DNA of 64,000 nucleotides. Source: Mytilus galloprovincialis. Taxonomy: Eukaryota > Mollusca > Bivalvia > Mytilida > Mytilidae. The position numbers and the translations under genes were made by a program. The notes below the pieces were generated by a model, which ran no database searches, was not told the DNA's origin, and saw only the letters and a program-made list of their open reading frames with translations. Shown here piece after piece: positions 59,201-64,000 of this stretch; the first letter of the stretch is position 1, and each line of letters opens with the position of its first letter. The stretch covers positions 992,001 through 1,056,000 of the forward strand of contig NC_134843.1 of assembly GCF_965363235.1 (NCBI RefSeq), in the 5' to 3' direction.

Positions 59201-62200
59201 TGATTATGGGCCCAGTTTTCAAGTTGGTTCAAATCAGGATCCAAAATTATTATATTAAGCATTGTGCAATAGCAAGAAATTTTCAATTGCACAGTATTCA
59301 GCAATAGCAAAAAATCTTCAATTGCACAGTATTGTGCAATAGTTAGAAATTTTCAATTGCACAGTATTGTGCAATAGCAAGAAATCTTCAATTGCACAGT
59401 ATTGTGCAATAGCAAATCTTTTCAATTGCACAGTATTGCGCAATAGCAAGAAATATCTAATTGCACAATATTGTGCAATAGCAAATCTTTTCAATTGGAG
59501 TTATCTTTCTTTGTCCAGAATAGTAGTTGAATCAACTTAAATCATTGTTTTATACAATATACAATGTATATTTACTTTTACTACCAACTGATAAATTAAA
59601 ACAATCTTTACGATTCAGTGATAACAAGCACTTTATTTTACATTTTAATATTTTATGATGTATTTAAATGAGTAGTTATTGTTGCAAACTCAATTAGAAA
59701 TTTGAATTGAGATCAGTTTTGGAAAAAGGGAAAGGGGGATGTGAAAAAAAAATGGGGGGGGGGGGGTTAAATTTTTCTCATTTCAGATTTCATAAATAAA
59801 AAGAAAATTTCTTCAAACAGTTTTTTGAGAGGATTAATATTCAACAGCATAGTGAATTGCTCAAAGGCAAAAAAAATATTTTAAGTTCATTAGACCACAT
59901 TCATTCTGTGTCAGAAACCTATGCTGTGTCAACTATTTAATCACAATCCAAATTTAGAGCTGAATCCAGCATGAATGTTGTGTCCACACTTGTACTTGTA
60001 CAACCGTTCAGGGTTCAACCTCTGCGGTCATATAAAGCTGCGCCCTGCGGAGCATCTAGTTTTAATTGTGGAAGAAAGAAAAAGATTTAAACAAAAACCT
60101 ATAGAAAAAACGATGTTTGCATATCAAATTTTATGTGAAAAGTAGTGATACATGTATCTATCTAACAGAGATTAGCAAAATAAAACTTTTATGATATAAA
60201 AAAAAAAATATTTCGTTCAATAATATTTCATGTGACCTTGAATAAATGGAAGACTTATCATATTACTTTATAGTTTTATAAAAACAGGTACTAGTTACCA
60301 TCAGTAAAACAGCACTTTTATGATATAAAAAAAAAAATATTTCGTTCAATAATATTTCATGTGACCTTGAATAAATGGAAGACTTATCATATTACTTTAT
60401 AGTTTTATAAAAACAGGTACTAGTTACCATCAGTAAAACAGCACTTAACAAAAGGATTTGGTTTAAGTCCTACAACATGAATTAAAATTTTACTGAAATT
60501 TAGGGTTGCCTTTATTCTAATTTTTACCCACTTTTTCAGGGTTTAAGTCGTATGAATTTTGCCAAACCTACACCTATCCAGGCTGCTACTATTCCCGTAG
60601 CTTTACTAGGAAGAGATCTCTGTGCTTGTGCTGTAACAGGGTCAGGTAAATAGAGTTCGCCATACCCCATAACACAATCCGATAGTGACATTGTTATTAG
60701 TCCACTACTGACGAAGTCGAAGGGGACTTTCGGTGTGCACTCTGTCCATCTGTCTGTCGGTCTATCCTGCAAATCAGTTTTCCATACTTTTTTTCTTCAT
60801 ACCTGAAGTTATTGAATAGAAATTTGATATATAGTTTTTTCGTGACAAGTTACAGATCAATTTCGAATTATGTTCTGGTCTGATGATTTTGTGCAGAGTT
60901 ATGGTACTTGGACTTGGACAATTCACTAAATAATCATATTTCAGCACTTTTTTTGTCATCCTTAAAGATATTAATTTAATTATTGGTATATAGTTTTATC
61001 ATGACAAGTTTCAGATCAAGTTCAAATTTTGATTAAGTCTGATGATTTTGTGCAGAGTTATGGTCCTTGGACTTCAAAAATTCACCTAAATAATCAGTTT
61101 CCACACTTTTTTTATAGTCATGTATGAATATATTGACTTGATATTTGTTAATTGTTATAAAGTTTTATATATATATTATACACCAGGACAAGTAAAAGAT
61201 CAAGTTAGCATTTTGTTTCAGGTCAATGAATGCTTATTCAGTAGAGGACTATTCAGGATGCTTGTTTGTTTTCACTTGTTGCATGCCCTTAAGACTCAAA
61301 TTTGCAGGGTTACCCTGAATGTTAATAAAAAGGAATAATGTTTTTCATAGACAGTTCAATGTTTGTTATGTTTGTGGGAACAGGATGCTAAAACTTTGCA
61401 TTCTTATATACACTTATATATATAAAAGAAAGACATCAGTCTCCAACCTTACTTTAGTATATATGTGATAACTCTTTATCATAAAAACTTCAGATAGTTT
61501 AGTTTGCTCTAGAAATCATAATTTGTCTTTGGAATATATAAATGTTTTATTCCAAAGATGAGTTAAAAAAAATGTTTTTACAAACTGATTAGCAAAAGAC
61601 AATCCACTCATTAAAAGTAATCACGTTCATTGGTAAAAATAATTGAAAAGAAGAAAACAAATAAATATGCTTGTACATACTTGTAGTTTTTCTTTGTAGA
61701 GTACAGATATGTCCCTTTATTGAATGATTGAGAGACTATATGAATGATATTCAATTAGATTTTTTTTATTTTTGTTAGGTAAAACTGTGGCCTTTATGTT
61801 ACCTATCCTTGAGAGATTACTATACAGACCCAAAAACACAGCAGTGACCCGTGTTCTTGTACTGGTACCCACTAGGGAGTTAGCTGTTCAGGTGCATACA
61901 GTAGCTAGACAACTCTCACAGTTCACTAATGTGGAATGCTGTTTGGCTGTTGGTAAGTTTGCAATAGTAGACCCATTAAGCAGTTGTTTGATAAAAAAAA
62001 AATCGTGGATGGAAATTGGGAATGTGTCAAAGAGACAACAACCTGACCAAAGAGCACAAAAACAGCAAATATCTGCTCTTAGATATAATCGATGACAAGT
62101 TTATTGATATAGTACTTGAAACCTTTGTATACACCCATGAAGGATAAATTTTTACATTTTTTTTATTTTATTTTTAAGGTGGTCTTGATCTGAAAGCACA

Positions 62201-64000
62201 GGAAGCAGCATTAAGATTATCACCTGATGTTGTCATAGCAACCCCAGGTCGATTGATTGATCATTTACAGAATTCTCCCAACTTCACACTCAGAAATATA
62301 GAAATATTGGTGCTAGACGAGGCTGATAGGTAAGGACATTAGTAATATTGATGTTGGATGAAGCCAGTAGGTGAAGTCTCATACTATGTTTTTGGGGAAA
62401 ATACCAGTACTCCCTATTGTATTATTTGTTAAATGTATAGTCATATTTTCTTTTTCTATAATGATCTTTTCAATACAATTACTAAAATTCTGTAAAAATT
62501 TTGCTGTCTTAAAAAAGATTTTATTTTGTCTTTCCTGTCGCATTAAATCCTTCAATTGGTTAAACATGAAAAATAACACCATGACAACGTCAAATGCAAT
62601 GTACTGTTAAATTTTAATTATTTTAAAAGGTTGGCAAGCCTCGCGCTTTAAATAATAAAATTTAACTGTCTCAAGTGGAGAAATATAGTAATACACTTGT
62701 TGCAGTGTAGGAAGCTATATTTTGCTGTTTTTGCAGAATGTTAGATGAATATTTTGCTGTTTTACAGAATGTTAGGTGAATATTTTGCTGTTTTACAGAA
62801 TGTTAGATGAATATTTTGCTGAACAAATGAAGGAGATTATCCGACAAAGTTCACAGACCAGACAAACCATGTTGTTTTCAGCCACAATGACAGAAGAGGT
62901 CAGATTATTCAGTATTTCTACATTAGACCTTCTCCCTTTATTTAACTGTTTTGCAATTAAAAGTTCTGTAAACATACAAGTATATTTGATTAAGATTTTC
63001 AAATTTTTCTTCCACCGAAAATTCTGAAATCTTAATTTTACATGTTCTTCATTCATGAAAAAAATGTAACAAAAATATCGAACTCCAAGGTAAATAAAAA
63101 AGGGGGAAGTCCATAATATGACAAAAACAAACATTATCAATCAACTGCACGAGCGATAACAACTGTAATATTCCTTACTTGGTACAAGCTTTTTCTGAAT
63201 AAATAGATACATGTATTCATAAAAGTCCAAATTGAACTTCTAATGTAAAATTTTAAGAAGGCAAACACTTGTTTGAACTATTTGATATTTGTGATTGTTG
63301 AGTAAAGCTAGTTATACAGTACATGTTCTTCTCATTGTTGAAGGCTGTATAGTGAGGAAAATAATCTAACATGTTTAGGGGGGGGGAATAAATAAACACA
63401 ATGACAACCATATTAAATTATGGAATAAACTTTCATATAGGCCATTTGAATAAGGCAATTTTCTTTTAACAACTTTAAAGTTTCAGTGAACTTAATTAAT
63501 GATATGAAAATAGGTCAATTCCCTTTTACATGTTTTAATAATAAATTAAGAGGCTTAAGGAAAATGTTGCATATACTAAATATGTAATGTCTTTTAATCA
63601 AGGGCAGATAAAGCAATCTAGCAATTAATAAAAAAAAAAATAATAATATTGAAACTTTCCAAACAGGTAAAGGATCTAGCTGCTGTCTCCCTCAAGAATC
63701 CAGTCAAAATATTTATAAACCAGAGTACAGATACAGCCTTATCACTCAGACAGGAATTTGTCAGAATCAGGGCTAATAGAGAGGGAGAAAGGGAGGCTAT
63801 TATAGCAGGTATATATCTCATTATATCAATTAATCACAGGGAGAAAGGGAGGCTATTATAGCAGGTATATATCTCATTATATCAATTAATCACAGGGAGA
63901 AAGGGAGGCTATTATAGCAGGTATATATCTCATTATATCAATTAATCACAGGGAGAAAGGGAGGCTATTATAGCAGGTATATATCTCATTATATCAATTA
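48863..64000 (+). CDS. DDX27: DEAD-box RNA helicase DDX27 (Drs1-like), 5' part, 11 coding exons
   Basis: Nucleolar ATP-dependent RNA helicase for large-subunit rRNA maturation. Exons: 48863-48955, 52493-52573, 55067-55183, 55782-55878, 57388-57458, 57763-57855, 60540-60645, 61779-61952, 62179-62329, 62799-62898, 63667-63808; all GT/AG with matching phases (408 full codons so far; vertebrate proteins are ~760-800 aa, so about half lies past the window). Start [20 protein letters not shown] resembles the DDX27 N-terminus; an acidic/Lys-rich linker follows. Motifs: Q motif KPTPIQ (193-198), motif I AVTGSGKT (215-222), Ia PTREL (250-254), Ib TPGR (299-302), II DEAD (324-327), III SAT (355-357). 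Family-diagnostic stretches: [47 protein letters not shown]. Motifs IV-VI are not in view. Two exon boundaries carry tandem duplications. Confidence 0.96.
49240..49375. repeat. short AAATCGGCACC repeat cluster
   Basis: AGTCAAATCGGCACC-type phrases (GTCAAATCGG, TTCAAATCGG, GTTAAATTGG, AGTCAATTTGG) occur five times in about 110 bp in DDX27 intron 1. Confidence 0.55.
49388..49861. mobile_element. MITE-like element with GGGGACGAAGTC inverted ends
   Basis: TGGGGACGAAGTC at 49388 is complementary to GACTTCGTCCCCA at 49849-49861. The interior has two small inverted pairs (CGGAAAT..GTTTCCG; TCGGGAAAAGTTTCCCGA) and a long T run. No ORF of interest. Confidence 0.6.
51846..52031 (+). CDS. possible 61-aa single-pass membrane ORF or exon in DDX27 intron 1
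   Basis: ATG 51846 to TAA 52029-52031. Residues ~15-40 ([20 protein letters not shown], then CYFKAK) form one hydrophobic segment. The VDVLCYF pattern recalls the membrane segment of NCAM/Fasciclin-2-type adhesion proteins (VDVTCYF). The upstream 300 bp holds TCACATG/CACGTAT E-box-like and CCGGAAAT ETS-like sites. GTAACG overlapping the stop could serve as a splice donor, so this may be an exon of another transcript. The similarity is short and from memory; I regard the gene as possible, not shown. Confidence 0.3.
   Translation: MGNQNNDSILTPATEILIVLGIFFSLFLLVDVLCYFKAKITNLSVTIIYKLVSVMHFGREK
52853..53071. mobile_element. 219-bp MITE with TATATCATACCTGCSAACTTT ends
   Basis: The first 21 bp and last 21 bp are complementary with one mismatch (ATCATACCTGCGAACTTT / AAAGTTGGCAGGTATGAT). 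In DDX27 intron 2. Confidence 0.8.
53539..54148. mobile_element. TIR element with TTA target duplication, copy 2 (DDX27 intron 2)
   Basis: 610 bp. Perfect 14-bp inverted ends GGGCATACGATACA / TGTATCGTATGCCC flanked by TTA on both sides. The interior matches 22674-23303 in inverse orientation (GAGGGGTCCATGAACTCG against the CATGAACCCCTC phrase there). PIF/Harbinger-type MITE by target and ends (inference). Confidence 0.8.
54413..55020. mobile_element. 608-bp TIR element with 5-bp target duplication CTCAA
   Basis: Inverted ends CAGTGTTCTAGGATT / AATCCTAGAACACTG with exact duplication CTCAA at 54408-54412 and 55021-55025. Inside, GACTTACCACGGGTAAG-type phrases occur near both ends. It ends 46 bp before DDX27 exon 3. 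hAT-like by its CAGTG ends; uncertain. Confidence 0.85.
55310..55460 (-). repeat. dispersed bivalve repeat, fragment
   Basis: TAAGACAACTATTCAACCGA, TATATGTCACCATACAGCCT and AGCTATAAAAGGCCCCATCC; diverged member of the 46036-46300 family, in DDX27 intron 3. Confidence 0.6.
56164..56203. repeat. poly-T tract, about 40 nt
   Basis: Unbroken T run in DDX27 intron 4, adjoining a diverged copy of the bivalve repeat seen at 25390-25671 (reverse orientation). Confidence 0.9.
58150..60060. mobile_element. ~1.9-kb dispersed element, copy 2 (DDX27 intron 6)
   Basis: Inverse-orientation counterpart of 17427-19450, with the same block order mirrored: TACGACCGCAAAAATCGAAT end and CGTCGTCGTC patch, then ~165-bp units (58260-58700), the AGATTCTTAATTTTTGGTCC block (58740-59240), ~30-bp TTGCACAGTATTGTGCAAT units (59260-59500), and the end TGCGGTCATATAAAGCTGCG with GCCCTGCGGAGCATCTAGTT. 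No transposase. Confidence 0.8.
60182..60443. repeat. 129-bp perfect tandem duplication
   Basis: TTTTATGATATAAAAAAAAA starts at 60187 and again 129 bp later. Both copies run through CATGTGACCTTGAATAAATG and AAACAGGTACTAGTTACCAT with no difference that I can see. About 100 bp upstream of DDX27 exon 7. Confidence 0.9.
60690..61240 (+). repeat. ~150-bp repeat units in DDX27 intron 7
   Basis: After a TCTGTCCATCTGTCTGTCGG patch, the phrases TGACAAGTTWCAGATCAA and GATTTTGTGCAGAGTTATGG recur (60842, 60886; 61001, 61042), with a third, weaker unit near 61186. This looks like a known bivalve dispersed repeat. Confidence 0.65.
62706..62830 (+). repeat. 31-bp triplication of DDX27 exon 10 acceptor and 5' end
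   Basis: CAGAATGTTAGRTGAATATTTTGCTGT occurs three times, so the AG of the acceptor lies at 62735-62736, 62766-62767 and 62797-62798 (period 31). Only the last leads into the full exon. The first two would add 62 or 31 nt, shift the frame and meet a stop within about 15 codons. Confidence 0.9.
63783..64000 (+). repeat. 56-bp tandem array spanning DDX27 exon 11 donor, at least 3.9 units
   Basis: The unit GGGAGAAAGGGAGGCTATTA, TAGCAGGTATATATCTCATT, ATATCAATTAATCACA starts at 63783, 63839, 63895 and 63951 and runs off the window. Each unit contains the last ~26 coding bases and the GTATAT donor, so several identical donors follow one another. Only the first keeps the expected codon phase; later donors would include an in-frame stop (56 is not a multiple of 3). 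Confidence 0.95.

Noticed and set aside
62379-63140. Minus-strand ORFs of 67 and 115 aa
   Set aside because: Antisense to DDX27 exon 10 and introns; no independent evidence.

Overview
The window looks like nuclear DNA of a bivalve mollusc, most likely a mussel (Mytilus-like). This is inferred from three things: AT-rich sequence, small exons in long introns, and many interspersed repeats that I recognise as typical of mussel genomes. No organism name can be read from the sequence.

Layout. (1) 0-14 kb: a 33-bp minisatellite; a ~355-bp repeat present singly and in two tandem arrays (2.76-3.61 and 11.43-12.74 kb), each unit carrying a type I hammerhead ribozyme motif on the + strand (an animal retrozyme-type element); and a small secreted EF-hand gene (10447-13801, +) whose only coding intron contains the second array. 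(2) 14-19.5 kb: Penelope-like retroelement remains and a ~2-kb dispersed repeat. (3) 20.07-40.04 kb, minus strand: a complete 13-exon flap endonuclease 1 gene (FEN1, 375 aa). Its introns hold a 3.8-kb TIR element with another element nested in it, a piggyBac-like element, a pogo/Tigger-like element, foldback hairpins and MITEs. (4) 40.3-48.7 kb: intergenic DNA filled with two broken LINEs, a LINE tail and TIR/foldback elements. (5) 48.86 kb to the window end, plus strand: the first 11 coding exons of a DEAD-box RNA helicase of the DDX27/Drs1 type, cut off by the window edge before helicase motifs IV-VI.

FEN1 (replication and repair nuclease) and DDX27 (ribosome biogenesis helicase) are divergent, with start codons about 8.8 kb apart. 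Both were rebuilt exon by exon: every junction is GT/AG, phases agree, and the proteins match the families throughout.

The most notable signals are the hammerhead/retrozyme arrays (one lies sense-oriented in an intron of a host gene), tandem duplications at exon boundaries in DDX27 (a triplicated acceptor and a 56-bp donor array), an intronic copy of part of FEN1 exon 3, and a pair of foldback hairpins with the same flanks but different arms. No LTR retrovirus, Polinton, CRISPR array, rRNA or convincing intact tRNA was seen.
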